Numbered from the stretch's first letter, positions 7,930 to 17,820 are shown. The stretch: 64,000 nucleotides of DNA from Limnovirga sp038203525 (GCA_038203525.1 JBBRDW010000002.1:1-64000), one strand, 5' to 3'. Numbers and translations: made by a program. The notes: a model not told the origin generated them from the letters alone.

Positions 7930-10080
7930 ATGAGAATATATCTTCTGTTATCACTATCATGTTTTTTTTCATTTTTTCTTTACGGGCAACACGTCACTAT
8001 AGATAGTTCTAAAAGTGTTTCGAAAATTACCGGGGAACAGGTTGAAATACTTGTAGATTCCACAGGAAAATTAGATGAGAAAAATATTGTTCATACTTCT
8101 GGTTTTAAATTTTCTTCCGGAGTACCAAATTTTTCTTCAGCTCCAAATAATATTTGGATAAAATTTTCACTGCAAAATAATACGATAGAAAACAAGGTGC
8201 ATTTCATAATTAATTATGCAAATATTTCAGACATAAAACTTTACAGCAATTTAAAAGACAGCCTTACTTTAATTGCCACGCTCGGTAACAAATATCCCTT
8301 TAACAAAATCTTAAATGCCAATGTAAATTTTAATATAAAAATTGATCTCGATCCAGGAGCCACAGGTGAATATTATATGCACATAAGCAGTCTTCATCCG
8401 CTCCAATTACCTATGTATGTGGAAATTGCAGACAATAAAAACACCCTTTATCAAAATCAGATTTTGGTTATTGGGGTTTATGCCGGACTTATTATTTCAA
8501 TTTTACTTTATAATCTTTTTCTCTTTTTTTCTACGAGGGATAAAAGCTATTTCTATTATGTTGTATACCTGGCATCCTTACTTTTTGCTCAGCTTACATT
8601 TGCAGGTTGGTCTTTTAAATATATCTGGCCGGTAAATCCTGCTGTCAACACCTACGCAGTGGTAGTTTCTTCGTCGTTGGTTGGTATTACTGCTCTTTTG
8701 TTTTCGTTAAATTTTTTGCATATAAAAAAGTACTCCAATTTTCTTAAATTACTTTTTTACACGCTCATGCTGAGCTATTTTGTCGCAATTGTTGGATCCT
8801 TTTTCTCCAGCCTTTCGTTTAGTTACACACTTTTATCTTATAATGGAATTATAGGTGGGCTCTTGCTGCTCATTGCTTCAGGTTATATTGCAAGAAAAGG
8901 CTACAGGCCCGCAAATTATTATTTTCTTGCGTTTTTCATTTTTTCAATAGGGCGCGTAATTCTTAGCCTGCGTAATTTGGGTGTATTGCCCTACAATAAT
9001 TTTACGAGTTACATATTGTATATAGGGTCAGCTATCGAAACACTTTTATTGTCATTTGCATTGGCAGATAAAATAAATATACTGCAAAAAGAAAAAAATG
9101 ATACACAACAGCTTGCATTGGAAGTATCTAAAGAAAATGCAAAACTCATCTTCGAACAAAATATTGTACTTGAACAGAAAGTAGCGGAAAGAACGACTGA
9201 GTTGCAAAATTCAAATATGCAGTTAAGTACCACGCTCAATGATTTAAAAGATACTCAAACGCAATTGGTCGAAGCCGAGAAAATGGCTTCCCTGGGACAA
9301 CTGACTGCCGGCATTGCGCATGAGATTAATAACCCTATCAATTTTGTGAAATCAAATATTAAACCGTTGCGACTTGATATAGAAGATATTTTCAATATTA
9401 TTGATGACTATACCCAGCTTCATGGTAAAAACAAAATTGATATTGAACACGAATTAAATGGCGTTTATGCCAAACAGCAGGCAATTGGTATTGATTTTAT
9501 AAAGAATGAAGTACAACAACTCATAAAAGGTATAGAAGACGGAGCAGAACGTACCGCGGAAATAGTAAGGGGGTTAAGAATTTTTAGCCGCCTCGATGAA
9601 AGCGAATTGAAAACTGCAAATATTCACGATGGCATAGAATCAACGATGGTATTGCTTCGCAATTCTATGCCTTCAAATATAACTATTGAGAAAAAATTTA
9701 CTGCAAAAGGAAATATAGAATGTTACCCTGGTAAGCTTAACCAGGTTTTCATGAATATTCTTAATAATGCTATACAGGCCATCGGCCAGAAAAAAGAACC
9801 AGACAATCCACATTTAATTTCTATCGAAACCTGCGATACTTCAGATAACAACATCCTTATAAACATAAAGGATACTGGTATAGGCATGTCTGAGGATGTG
9901 TTACGCCGAATCTATGAACCATTTTTTACAACAAAATCTGTAGGTGAAGGCACCGGTCTTGGAATGGCAATTGTATTTAAAATAATTGAAGCCCATTGCG
10001 GAAATATCGAAGTTTCGTCGCAGCCGGGCAAAGGTTCAGAATTTAGTATAACTTTACCCTACACTCATCCCGATAAATAG
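7930..10080 (+). CDS. 7TMR-DISM sensor histidine kinase
   Basis: The frame opens at 7870, but ATG 7930 gives a good signal peptide (MRIYLLLSLSCFFSFFLYGQ) and a 716-residue product. The order is signal peptide, extracellular DISMED2-like beta domain (about 25-165), seven hydrophobic segments (about 180-380), coiled coil (ADKINILQKEKN through VEAEKMASLG), H-box GIAHEINNP with the phosphorylated His near residue 464, N-box QVFMNILNNAIQAI, G1 DTGIGM and G2 GEGTGLGMAI. 7TMR-DISM receptors are thought to sense small molecules at the membrane. It lies 25 bp upstream of the receiver-kinase hybrid, so the two are probably co-transcribed. Confidence 0.92.
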   Translation: MRIYLLLSLSCFFSFFLYGQHVTIDSSKSVSKITGEQVEILVDSTGKLDEKNIVHTSGFKFSSGVPNFSSAPNNIWIKFSLQNNTIENKVHFIINYANISDIKLYSNLKDSLTLIATLGNKYPFNKILNANVNFNIKIDLDPGATGEYYMHISSLHPLQLPMYVEIADNKNTLYQNQILVIGVYAGLIISILLYNLFLFFSTRDKSYFYYVVYLASLLFAQLTFAGWSFKYIWPVNPAVNTYAVVVSSSLVGITALLFSLNFLHIKKYSNFLKLLFYTLMLSYFVAIVGSFFSSLSFSYTLLSYNGIIGGLLLLIASGYIARKGYRPANYYFLAFFIFSIGRVILSLRNLGVLPYNNFTSYILYIGSAIETLLLSFALADKINILQKEKNDTQQLALEVSKENAKLIFEQNIVLEQKVAERTTELQNSNMQLSTTLNDLKDTQTQLVEAEKMASLGQLTAGIAHEINNPINFVKSNIKPLRLDIEDIFNIIDDYTQLHGKNKIDIEHELNGVYAKQQAIGIDFIKNEVQQLIKGIEDGAERTAEIVRGLRIFSRLDESELKTANIHDGIESTMVLLRNSMPSNITIEKKFTAKGNIECYPGKLNQVFMNILNNAIQAIGQKKEPDNPHLISIETCDTSDNNILINIKDTGIGMSEDVLRRIYEPFFTTKSVGEGTGLGMAIVFKIIEAHCGNIEVSSQPGKGSEFSITLPYTHPDK

Positions 10081-10105
10081 ATTTTAGATTCATTAAAATT
10101 TTTCA

Positions 10106-11215
10106 ATGCGACCTGAGGAACGAATAGCCGTTTTGTATGTTGATGACGAAAGCAATAACCTTTTATCTTTTCAGGCCACATTTCGTCGAAAATTTAAAAT
10201 ATATACGGCTACCTCTGCTGCCGAGGGCTTGCGAATACTTAATGAGGAAGATGTGCATGTTGTAATAGCAGACCAGCGTATGCCAAATTCAACTGGCATT
10301 GAATTCTTTCAGGTTATAAGGAAAGCGCACCCACATTCAATCAGGTTATTAATTACAGGTTATACTGATGCTGAAGCCATTATTGATGCGATCAATAAAG
10401 GCGAAATTTACCGCTATATAAAAAAGCCATGGGATGTTTTTGAACTCGAAAATGCCATTCAGAACGCCTACGAAATTTTTATAACCAGAGATAAACTCAA
10501 TAAAAAAATTGATGAGTTGCAGAAAACCAATGACGAACTCAATCGATTTGTTTACAGTACCTCACATGATTTGCGGTCGCCGCTGGCTTCCGTAATGGGT
10601 ATACTGAATCTCGCAGAGATGGAGCAATCCGTGCAGGATCCTAATGGTTATCTCGGCATGATAGAAGCCTGTGTAAACAAGATGGATACTTTTATTCAAA
10701 AGATCATTGAATATTACAAGAGTATACGTGTTGAAGAGGAACTGGTCGCTATTGATTTTGAAATGCTGCTCGATGATAGTATTAAAATGGTAAAAATGCA
10801 AAAGCCCGGCATCGAGTATCTAGTGGAGGTAAAACAGCCTATAAAATTTGTAAACGATGCCTTTAGAATGTCGGTAATATTAGACAACCTTATTTCCAAT
10901 GCAGTAAAGTATCAGAACCCAACCGAGAAAAACCAGAAGGTAGAGATAACAGTTGTTACTTCCCTCGAAAAAGCATCTATAAAAATCGAAGATAACGGCA
11001 TCGGTATTGTTGATCAGCATCTCAACAGTATCTTCAAGATGTTTTTCCGCAGTAATCATAATATAAACGGGCTCGGCATAGGTTTATATATCGTAAAAGA
11101 GGCACTCACCCGTATTGGAGGAGACATATCCGTCCATTCAACTTTTGGGGGAGGTACTGCGTTTTACCTCGAAATTCCAAATTGTTTGAGTCATCAAAAA
11201 AACACGGAGATTTAA
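10106..11215 (+). CDS. Response regulator-histidine kinase hybrid (REC-HisKA-HATPase)
   Basis: 369 residues. The N-terminal receiver has Asp56 in IADQRMP, TGYTD at 84-88 and Lys107 in KKPW. A coiled linker (about 125-148) leads to an H-box STSHDLRSPLASVMG with His154, then an HATPase domain with ILDNLISNAVKYQNP, EDNGIGI and GLGIGLYIV. There is no membrane segment, so it should be a cytoplasmic relay receiving phosphate from the 7TMR-DISM kinase encoded 25 bp upstream. The receiver is paralogous to the protein at 5759-6211. No DNA-binding output domain is encoded in this cluster. Confidence 0.9.
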   Translation: MRPEERIAVLYVDDESNNLLSFQATFRRKFKIYTATSAAEGLRILNEEDVHVVIADQRMPNSTGIEFFQVIRKAHPHSIRLLITGYTDAEAIIDAINKGEIYRYIKKPWDVFELENAIQNAYEIFITRDKLNKKIDELQKTNDELNRFVYSTSHDLRSPLASVMGILNLAEMEQSVQDPNGYLGMIEACVNKMDTFIQKIIEYYKSIRVEEELVAIDFEMLLDDSIKMVKMQKPGIEYLVEVKQPIKFVNDAFRMSVILDNLISNAVKYQNPTEKNQKVEITVVTSLEKASIKIEDNGIGIVDQHLNSIFKMFFRSNHNINGLGIGLYIVKEALTRIGGDISVHSTFGGGTAFYLEIPNCLSHQKNTEI

Positions 11216-11254
11216 AATAAAACAGCGAGCCCTTGAAATATTTAATAGTATTTT

Positions 11255-11335
11255 TTTAGCCCGGCTAAAGAAACATTATTAAGCTGTCGTTGCGTCGCAC
11301 TCTTGTACTGTTATAACTTTATTGAGCACCTCACT
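11255..11335 (-). repeat. DIR copy 6
   Basis: Reverse copy with perfect core complement TTGCGTCGCACTCTTGTAC at 11290-11308. The conserved TTTTTTTAGCCCGGCTAAAG end lies about 35 bp after the preceding stop codon, and the ATTGAGC arm is on the far side. Confidence 0.88.
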
Positions 11336-11363
11336 GCATTCAACCAGCATTTTAATCATCATT

Positions 11364-12023
11364 TTACTGCCGGCTTGCAAAATAAATAAGTATACACAAT
11401 AAAGCAGTAACAGCAATTGCAATAAGGGGTTTATTACGGTTCCATCGTTCACTTCGTCTTTTAACTTTTAAAAAATCTGCTATTCTATTTTCCAGGATGG
11501 CTTCACCATCTGCTATTATCTGTAATTTTCCTGCAATTATTTTGCTGTTTTCATAGTCAAGAAAGTTACCACAAAACAATACGGCATCGGTTATTTTTTT
11601 GTTTATTTCAACCAGCTTTCCCTGTCTGATTATAAGCAGGTTATTATCGCTCAAAATTTGTTCAGCCTTAAACAAGACAGCATCTGCATTTACGTGGAAA
11701 TGATTTGTTTTTTCAAGCTGTCTTTTTAAATGCAATGCATCATTTAACACAGTATGAATAGTTTTGTCCGCAGTGTTATTATAGTTGTTAACACTTCCGT
11801 AAAAATATTTATTATGATAGTTTTTCCTTTTCTGTTCATCCGATAAAACATCGTAGGCCTCGGCTATTTCCTTAAAAACACTTTCGGCAATATTGTCGCC
11901 GGGGTTTTTATCCGGATGGTATTTTAATGCAAGCCGCCGGTAAGATCTTTTAATTTCTGCCGCTGTGGCTTGCGGCTTTACGCCAAGGATCTGATAATAA
12001 TTTTTTGATGACATTTTTGTCAT
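11364..12023 (-). CDS. J-domain protein with C-terminal membrane anchor
   Basis: 219 residues. The J domain occupies about 7-75 (NYYQILGVKPQATAAEIK, HPD at 36-38, YDVLSDEQKR). A predicted helical middle region follows, and one hydrophobic segment lies at the extreme C-terminus (LIAIAVTALLCILIYFASR). Family knowledge: the HPD loop stimulates the ATPase of DnaK, so this is a tail-anchored co-chaperone directed to the membrane. It lacks the G/F, zinc-finger and C-terminal substrate domains of DnaJ. MSSKNYY three codons in is an equally possible start. The gene is bracketed by DIR copies of opposite orientation. Confidence 0.85.
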   Translation of the reverse strand: MTKMSSKNYYQILGVKPQATAAEIKRSYRRLALKYHPDKNPGDNIAESVFKEIAEAYDVLSDEQKRKNYHNKYFYGSVNNYNNTADKTIHTVLNDALHLKRQLEKTNHFHVNADAVLFKAEQILSDNNLLIIRQGKLVEINKKITDAVLFCGNFLDYENSKIIAGKLQIIADGEAILENRIADFLKVKRRSERWNRNKPLIAIAVTALLCILIYFASRQ

Positions 12024-12199
12024 TATAATTCCGGTTAAAATAGTTCTGCAAACTTATGCTGGTATTTGTTTTATTTAGTGCACTAAAAGTTATTTAAGCG
12101 CCTTGGCTAATATTTGCCCAAACAACTAAAATCTTCAACTATCCATAAAATATGCCGTTTGGAAGCACCGTATTTTACCGAGCAGGTGTTGCCAAAGTG

Positions 12200-12268
12200 A
12201 TATGAAGCACAAGAGTGCGACGCAACAAAAGATGCCCGAAGGAATTAAGCCGGGCACCAAAAAATAAA
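12200..12268 (+). repeat. DIR copy 7
   Basis: Forward copy, core 12207-12225 (GCACAAGAGTGCGACGCAA), then AAGCCGGGCACCAAAAAAT. The left arm is degenerate. Confidence 0.82.
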
Positions 12269-12293
12269 AAATATTTTCGCATTAGCTCACTAA

Positions 12294-12321
12294 AAAAACC
12301 GCGTCTTACGAAACGGTTTTT
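12294..12321 (-). terminator. Probable terminator after the T9SS protein gene
   Basis: AAAAACCG pairs with CGGTTTTT around a 12-base loop, just downstream of the minus-strand gene that ends at 12345. Confidence 0.65.
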
Positions 12322-12344
12322 GTTTATTTTGTTACTCAGTTTGC

Positions 12345-13286
12345 TTATTTACTAATAATAATTTTTTGCACCAGCATGGTATCGTCCCGGAATATTACGA
12401 GGGTGTAAATTCCGGATATTAAATTATTTTCGAGGGAAACTTCACTATAAATTTTACCCCCCGTTTTGCCCGCATCCTTTTGCCATATTTTAGCGCCCTG
12501 CATATTGTAAATCACCAATACGGTAGATGCCTTTTTTTCGGGTAATTGGGCTTGTATAGTAAAGTTACCCCGGTTTGGGTTGGGCGATATTTGAGCAGTT
12601 ATTTTAACGGAGGTTATACTAAAACCGATGGTACCGCTTTCTGCTGCCAAAAAACCTGAGGCTGTGGTAAATAGAGGCCCGCTAACCCAGGTAGAAATAT
12701 CTAGATCACATTTACTACGCATTTGCCATTCGTATGTATTATTGGCTGCTAAACCTGTTATAATAAGGAGTATTTCATTTGGGCCTTTTGTTTCATCTGT
12801 CCATGTCGAGCTGCCCAATAGGCGGTACCGTATGTCATACTTCAGAACGGGAGTAAGTGGAGGCGTCCACCTAAATTTTACACTGGAATCGGTTATTTTT
12901 TTTGCTTTCAGTTCTGAAGGAGGATTGCATCCGGCTATTGTGTGAAAATTTTTTGGTGCACTCCAGTCGGAGCTGTCGCCTACGCCGGGAAAAATTGCTT
13001 TTACCTGGGCAGAATAATGTGTTTCCGGTACCATATTCACAAGCTTTCTAAAAGTATCTGTTACTGCTGGAATATAATAAGTATAATCAGTAGTGCCTTT
13101 TGGATACCGCCTTACAATGTAAGACACCGCGTCTTGTACCGGGTACCAGTACACAATAGCCTGGGTGCTAGTAATATTAGTTATTTCAGAGATTACAGGC
13201 ACCGGTCTTTGTGCAAATGTATCCTGGGAAAAAAGACTTGCTGTAAAAAGCAGGCCTGTGGCAATTCGTTTGTAAAAAGTGATCAT
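12345..13286 (-). CDS. Secreted fibronectin type III protein with T9SS type A sorting domain
   Basis: 313 residues. A signal peptide ends near DTFAQ (residue 25). Two fibronectin type III-like modules follow (about 30-115 and 118-208; ITSTQAIVYWYPVQDAVSYIVRR and KITDSSVKFRWTPP). The C-terminal module of about 80 residues begins ISPNPNRGNFTI, contains VLVIYNMQGAKIW and ends GIYTLVIFRDD...QKIIISK, the type A sorting signature recognised by the type IX secretion system. It should be exported and anchored or released at the cell surface. Its partner or ligand is unknown. A terminator lies just after the stop. Confidence 0.88.
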   Translation of the reverse strand: MITFYKRIATGLLFTASLFSQDTFAQRPVPVISEITNITSTQAIVYWYPVQDAVSYIVRRYPKGTTDYTYYIPAVTDTFRKLVNMVPETHYSAQVKAIFPGVGDSSDWSAPKNFHTIAGCNPPSELKAKKITDSSVKFRWTPPLTPVLKYDIRYRLLGSSTWTDETKGPNEILLIITGLAANNTYEWQMRSKCDLDISTWVSGPLFTTASGFLAAESGTIGFSITSVKITAQISPNPNRGNFTIQAQLPEKKASTVLVIYNMQGAKIWQKDAGKTGGKIYSEVSLENNLISGIYTLVIFRDDTMLVQKIIISK

Positions 13287-13418
13287 ATTGCAGGAGGTTT
13301 TTCTGACTACAAGTTAAATTTATTTTCCTTCATTCGTCGATAAAAAATAAACATGAGAAAATTATTCCTTTTGTCGCTTGCGTAGAATTTTAAGGGCATT
13401 ATTTAATGAGTGTTGATT

Positions 13419-14285
13419 TTAAGAACCAACTTTAAGATCGAGCAATGCGTCCCTTATTTCAGTAAATTTTGTCCATGGAATAAAATGACGCTGACCTTCA
13501 AACCAAACAATCCTTACGTCCTTTGCGTGTACAAGGTGCTTTTGTGCATAAACAGCATTGCCGGGTGGTACAAAATCATCAATAGTTCCATGCATAATCA
13601 GTACGCTGCAGGTAATGTTCTCAAGATCTTTTGGCATTTCTTCAACATCCTGTTTAAAGAACAGTAGCTCTGCATTGCTGGGTTGCAAAGCGCCTGGTAT
13701 AAGATTGCGTAAAGGAGTTCGGTCAAGGGTCGCACGCCACGATTCGGGCTTTTCCTCGGATGGGTCTACCGATCCTGCGAGGATTACCAGATTGGTGATA
13801 TTCGCATCTTTATTCGCAGCTGCCAGTTTTACGATAACCGGACCACCAAGGCTATGGCCAATTAAACAGATTGCTTTTCCATTTTGAATATGTTTCAGCA
13901 GATTGCTTAATAAAATTCCTTGGGCGTCAAGGCTAAGAGCATGCCCAAAATCGCTGTAGCCAAAACCGGGACGGTCAACACTTATCATGCGGTAATGCCG
14001 TCTTAAAGAACTGTCTTTCATGTATTCTGCAAATGCATCCCAACTGCCCGGTGAGCCATGTACAAAAAAAAGTGTAGGTAAAGTATCGCTGCCTGTTACA
14101 ACGTAATGCAGCGTGTTTTTATTTATTTTATAATATTCCGAACGAAAGGGTGCGTTGTGTTTGGTGAAATCCTGTAATGCAGCACTGTCAGTGGTTCTCA
14201 TGCGCATGCAGCTTTGAGCCATAACCATCCAGCCTACACAAATAGTAGTTATAATAATAAATAATTTCATAAGTTTTTTCTTCAA
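13419..14285 (-). CDS. Alpha/beta hydrolase, probable lipoprotein
   Basis: 288 residues. A basic, hydrophobic N-terminus ends in VMAQSC, with Cys26 a plausible lipobox cysteine. The fold motifs are FVHGSPGSWDAF (oxyanion loop, about 75-85), DRPGFGYSD at 104-112, the nucleophile elbow GHSLGG with Ser145, an acid in HGTIDDFVPPG and the catalytic His in GQRHFIPW. The family covers esterases, lipases and related hydrolases, and the substrate cannot be inferred. It is probably attached to the periplasmic side of a membrane. It is a single gene. Confidence 0.82.
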   Translation of the reverse strand: MKKKLMKLFIIITTICVGWMVMAQSCMRMRTTDSAALQDFTKHNAPFRSEYYKINKNTLHYVVTGSDTLPTLFFVHGSPGSWDAFAEYMKDSSLRRHYRMISVDRPGFGYSDFGHALSLDAQGILLSNLLKHIQNGKAICLIGHSLGGPVIVKLAAANKDANITNLVILAGSVDPSEEKPESWRATLDRTPLRNLIPGALQPSNAELLFFKQDVEEMPKDLENITCSVLIMHGTIDDFVPPGNAVYAQKHLVHAKDVRIVWFEGQRHFIPWTKFTEIRDALLDLKVGS

Positions 14286-14614
14286 AGCAACAAAAGGAAT
14301 AAGCGTAAATATAATGTTTTAGACTTGTTTTATCATACCGGGCTTAATTCAATGATTAGAAGTTTAATATGTAATAAATAATATTCGAATAATATCGTTT
14401 TTTTTCATGAGTGTTAATCTGGGGATAATGATAGCTGGTTTATATAGCTGTAGCCCAGCCGCTACTCGTTTTGAAGATTTTAGTTCGCCTCGGGCGACTC
14501 TTGTACTGCACCGACCGCTACGGCGTATGCAATCAACTCCTATCGGTTACAAAACATTCAATCATGCCAGCAATCTAAACATAACGTTAAATACCACCAT
14601 CCTCCCTTATAATT
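14286..14614. other. Intergenic region with a degenerate DIR
   Basis: About 330 bp. A decayed reverse DIR core with a small palindrome, TCGCCTCGGGCGACTCTTGTAC split over 14485-14506, is the only recognisable feature. The open frame at 14407-14640 crosses it and is not credible as a gene. Confidence 0.6.
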
Positions 14615-15121
14615 CTACTGTATTTCCCTGGCTGCTTTAAATGAAAAAAAACGTTGCGAAAAATAACTGTACGCAATAACAAAAACAGAAGTTGCCATAT
14701 TGGATGGAGTGGGGTACCATTCAAAAACTTCGATAAATAGTTTTAACAACAAATATTTAATAACTATTGCCCCAGCTACAATAAGAAAGTACCTGAACAA
14801 TTGTATCCCTTTTTTTATCTCAGATTCAGGAAATACCACATATCTGCTAAGATAAAACCCGAGTGGAAAAGTTATCCAGATAGAAAATAAGTACTCCGCG
14901 GCTATGTAAGGCGAAAGTGCAACAAAGCCCATCTCTACAACCTGCTTTTCAAAAATATAGTTATAGGCAATAAAATAAAGAAAGATTCCAAAAGCGGTAT
15001 TACCACCGCCGCAGGCGGCATAACGAAAGGTTTGCTGTGGCATCAATTTTTTAAAGGGTGGATAGAAATAATCCACGACCTGTAAAATGGTTTTTTTGAG
15101 CCAGTTGTGGAGCTGTATCAT
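14615..15121 (-). CDS. GtrA-like family membrane protein
   Basis: 168 residues with four hydrophobic segments (about 35-55, 65-90, 105-128 and 140-160). The pattern FRYAACGGGNTAFGIFLYFIAYNYI in the first helix and the closing YSYFSQRFFSF motif are typical of the GtrA/DPMS family. Members are thought to flip or support transfer of lipid-linked sugars in polysaccharide and O-antigen modification. No glycosyltransferase gene is adjacent, so its pathway here is unknown. It is read convergently to nothing and lies divergent from argS across a DIR. It is bracketed by DIR copies of opposite orientation. Confidence 0.85.
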   Translation of the reverse strand: MIQLHNWLKKTILQVVDYFYPPFKKLMPQQTFRYAACGGGNTAFGIFLYFIAYNYIFEKQVVEMGFVALSPYIAAEYLFSIWITFPLGFYLSRYVVFPESEIKKGIQLFRYFLIVAGAIVIKYLLLKLFIEVFEWYPTPSNMATSVFVIAYSYFSQRFFSFKAAREIQ

Positions 15122-15194
15122 AAACGGCGGTGAAGGTATAAGAAAATCTGTTATTGAATTTTTGTTTACCGTTAAGGATTAGTGAAGCTAACGG

Positions 15195-15312
15195 GTAACT
15201 TTTTTCGCTTTTGGAAAAGACGAACAGAATTACCAAATGTACAAGAGTGCGACGCAAGGAACGATGCGCAAACTTACCACGCGCAACGCGTGGCCGGGCT
15301 AAAAACAATTTG
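15195..15312 (+). repeat. DIR copy 9
   Basis: Forward copy with a perfect core at 15239-15257. An inserted ACGCGCAACGCGT palindrome-rich stretch precedes the GGCCGGGCTAAAAACAA end. The open frame upstream of argS runs through it. Confidence 0.85.
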
Positions 15313-15385
15313 GCTGTTTAAAACATCAACAACGAAAAGCAGCACAGGAAAAAGGGTTTCGTTATTTTTGCTGTCCAAATTATTA

Positions 15386-17176
15386 ATGATGAGTGTTGTT
15401 TTGAATATAAAGCAGTTTGCAGCTGAGGCAATAAAGAAATTATACGGTGTGGATATTACGGCAGCAGACATTACGGTAAGTGCAACGCGGCCCGAGTTTG
15501 AAGGAGATTATACTGTTGTGCTTTTTTCTTTAATTAAACAGTTAAGAAAATCGCCTGATACTGCCGGCGGTGAACTGGGCAAATATTTACTGGAACATCA
15601 CGCTAATTTTTTTGAAGGGTTCAATGTAATAAAAGGCTTTCTTAACCTGACGGTAAAAGATCATTTCTGGATAAACTTTCTTGAAAATAATTACAATAAT
15701 GTTTCTTATGGATTTAGTAAACCAAATGGGAAAAAAGTAATGGTGGAATATGCCTCGCCAAACACCAACAAACCTTTGCATCTTGGCCATTTGCGCAATA
15801 TTTTTTTGGGATGGGGTACCGCCGAAATACTAAAAGCTACCGGATGCGAAATTGTAAAAACCTGCATCGTAAACGACCGCGGTATACACATCTGTAAAAG
15901 TATGATCGCATGGCAGTTATTTGCAAATTGCGCTACGCCGGAAAGCACAGGTATAAAGGGGGATCATTTTGTAGGCGACTATTATGTAAAGTTCAATGAT
16001 GAATATAAGCGGCAGGTATCGGCAATGGCATTGACGGGAGCAAGCAAAGCGCTTGCGGAAAAAGAGGCACCGATTATGAAAGCAGCCCAGCAAATGCTGG
16101 TAGATTGGGAAGCCGGAAAGCCCGATGTGATTGATTTGTGGAAAACGATGAACAGTTGGGTGTATTCCGGTTTTGATACAACTTATAAAACAATTGGCGC
16201 CGATTTTGACCATACTTATTATGAAAGCGAAACTTATTTACTAGGTAGAGATTTGGTAGAGCAGGGCCTTAAAAAAAATATTTTCGAAAAAGAAGCTGAC
16301 GGAAGTGTTTGGATAGATCTTTCCGCTGATGGCCTCGACCGAAAAATAGTACAGAGAAAAGATGGCACTTCCGTTTACATAACACAAGATATTGGCTTGG
16401 CAGTAAACAAATACGAGGAATACAAATGCGATCAAAGCATTTATGTTATTGGCGATGAGCAGAACTATCACATGAAGGTGCTTAGGCTCATTTGTCAGAA
16501 ATTGGAACTGCCTTCGGCTGATGGTATTTATCATTTAAATTATGGAATGGTAGAACTGCCAACCGGTAAAATGAAAAGCCGCGAAGGCACCGTTGTTGAT
16601 GCAGATGAAATTGTTGATCAAATGATAGCAATTGCCCGGCAAAAAACCGAAGAGCTTGGCAAGGTTAAAGATTTTACAGATGTTGAATTAAATGAGCTTT
16701 CCACAACAATTGGGCTTGGTGCCTTGAAGTTTTTTTTACTTCGGGTAGATCCTAAGAGAAAAATGATTTTCAATCCCGAGGAGAGTATCGATTTTCATGG
16801 GTTTACCGGCCCGTTTGTGCAATACACGCATGCCAGAATTAAAAGCATTTTAAGAAAAACAGAAACTACGAATATAGAATCGGCAATTATAAATACAACT
16901 TCCCAACTGCTCTCTCTGGAAAAACAACTTATTGTTCATCTGGAGCAATTTGCTGCCGTAATTGAAGAGGCGGGCAATGAACACGACCCCAGCAAACTGG
17001 CCATCTATATTTTTGAACTTGCCAAAGTTTTCAATTCGTTTTATGCAGACCACTCTATTTCAAATGCAGAAACCGAGGAGAAAAAGAAATTAAGAATACA
17101 ACTGGCAAAGCTTTCTGCGCAAACCATAAAATCGGGCATGGGCTTACTGGGTATAAACGTACCAGAAAGAATGTAG
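15386..17176 (+). CDS. argS: Arginyl-tRNA synthetase
   Basis: The open frame extends back to 15182, but those codons lie in a repeat. The first sensible start is ATG 15386 (or the adjacent 15389), giving 596 residues, the usual length. Motifs are an N-terminal Add-1-like domain, the class I HIGH signature as SPNTNKPLHLGHLRN (about residues 127-141), VQRKDGTSVYITQDIGLA, and MKSREGTVV in the KMSKS position. The C-terminal DALR anticodon-binding domain is marked by GPFVQYTHARI. It charges tRNA-Arg in the cytoplasm. Essential housekeeping gene, apparently monocistronic. Confidence 0.96.
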   Translation: MMSVVLNIKQFAAEAIKKLYGVDITAADITVSATRPEFEGDYTVVLFSLIKQLRKSPDTAGGELGKYLLEHHANFFEGFNVIKGFLNLTVKDHFWINFLENNYNNVSYGFSKPNGKKVMVEYASPNTNKPLHLGHLRNIFLGWGTAEILKATGCEIVKTCIVNDRGIHICKSMIAWQLFANCATPESTGIKGDHFVGDYYVKFNDEYKRQVSAMALTGASKALAEKEAPIMKAAQQMLVDWEAGKPDVIDLWKTMNSWVYSGFDTTYKTIGADFDHTYYESETYLLGRDLVEQGLKKNIFEKEADGSVWIDLSADGLDRKIVQRKDGTSVYITQDIGLAVNKYEEYKCDQSIYVIGDEQNYHMKVLRLICQKLELPSADGIYHLNYGMVELPTGKMKSREGTVVDADEIVDQMIAIARQKTEELGKVKDFTDVELNELSTTIGLGALKFFLLRVDPKRKMIFNPEESIDFHGFTGPFVQYTHARIKSILRKTETTNIESAIINTTSQLLSLEKQLIVHLEQFAAVIEEAGNEHDPSKLAIYIFELAKVFNSFYADHSISNAETEEKKKLRIQLAKLSAQTIKSGMGLLGINVPERM

Positions 17177-17189
17177 CAAATAATACATA

Positions 17190-17290
17190 TTTATGAACCG
17201 GGCTTTAGTACAAAGCCAGTCTGCCGTTGCGTCGCACTCTTGTACAGTTTAAATCATAGCAGCACCTATCTGTATGTGCAAGCTTGCAGT
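17190..17290 (-). repeat. DIR copy 10
   Basis: Reverse copy with perfect core complement at 17227-17245. The GAACCGGGCTTT end lies about 20 bp after the argS stop codon. Confidence 0.88.
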
Positions 17291-17820
17291 ATATCAGTAA
17301 CTAAAAGGGCTGGTCATAGTATTAAATCTAATTAAACAGTTTCTTAGCAGATCTTTATCAACTGTTTTTGATTTTTACGCTTATCTCCGGCTGCATTTAT
17401 AAGCTTAAAATTAGTAGCTAAAAAAAGATCTATTATATGCCACAAAACATTCCTAAACACCAATCGGTATTAATGTGCTCTATCAGCATCTTACCATTTA
17501 GACCGGTATAGGTTTAAGTATCTGCGAGGCAATACCTTCTTTTCAAATCGTAACAGGGCTTCCAACCTTTACAGTCAATCCCGGGCTTTCTATTCGAATT
17601 TTGTTTAGCTAACTTTTCAAAACTTAGCCCAACATACAGCGATCCAAAATATGTCTATAGAAATTTTAGATGTGGTAGCAATTCGTCGCGAAATCTCAAA
17701 TTTGAAATAGTCACAGTCTTCCCACATAGCAGCATTTCTTAAGCCATTAGGAGCTTTTTATACAACTGGTTTTCCACAAACCCTGTAGGTAATTAAATAT
17801 TTAAAGGTGATTCCAAAATA
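17291..17820. other. Intergenic stretch without recognised features
   Basis: About 530 bp between the repeat and the terminator of the next gene. No supportable open frame, RNA gene or clear repeat was seen. Confidence 0.4.

Noticed and set aside
12628..12945. Plus-strand frames (12628-12945, 12942-13343) opposite the T9SS protein gene
   Set aside because: No recognisable domains, whereas the minus-strand product has a signal peptide, FN3 modules and a sorting domain.
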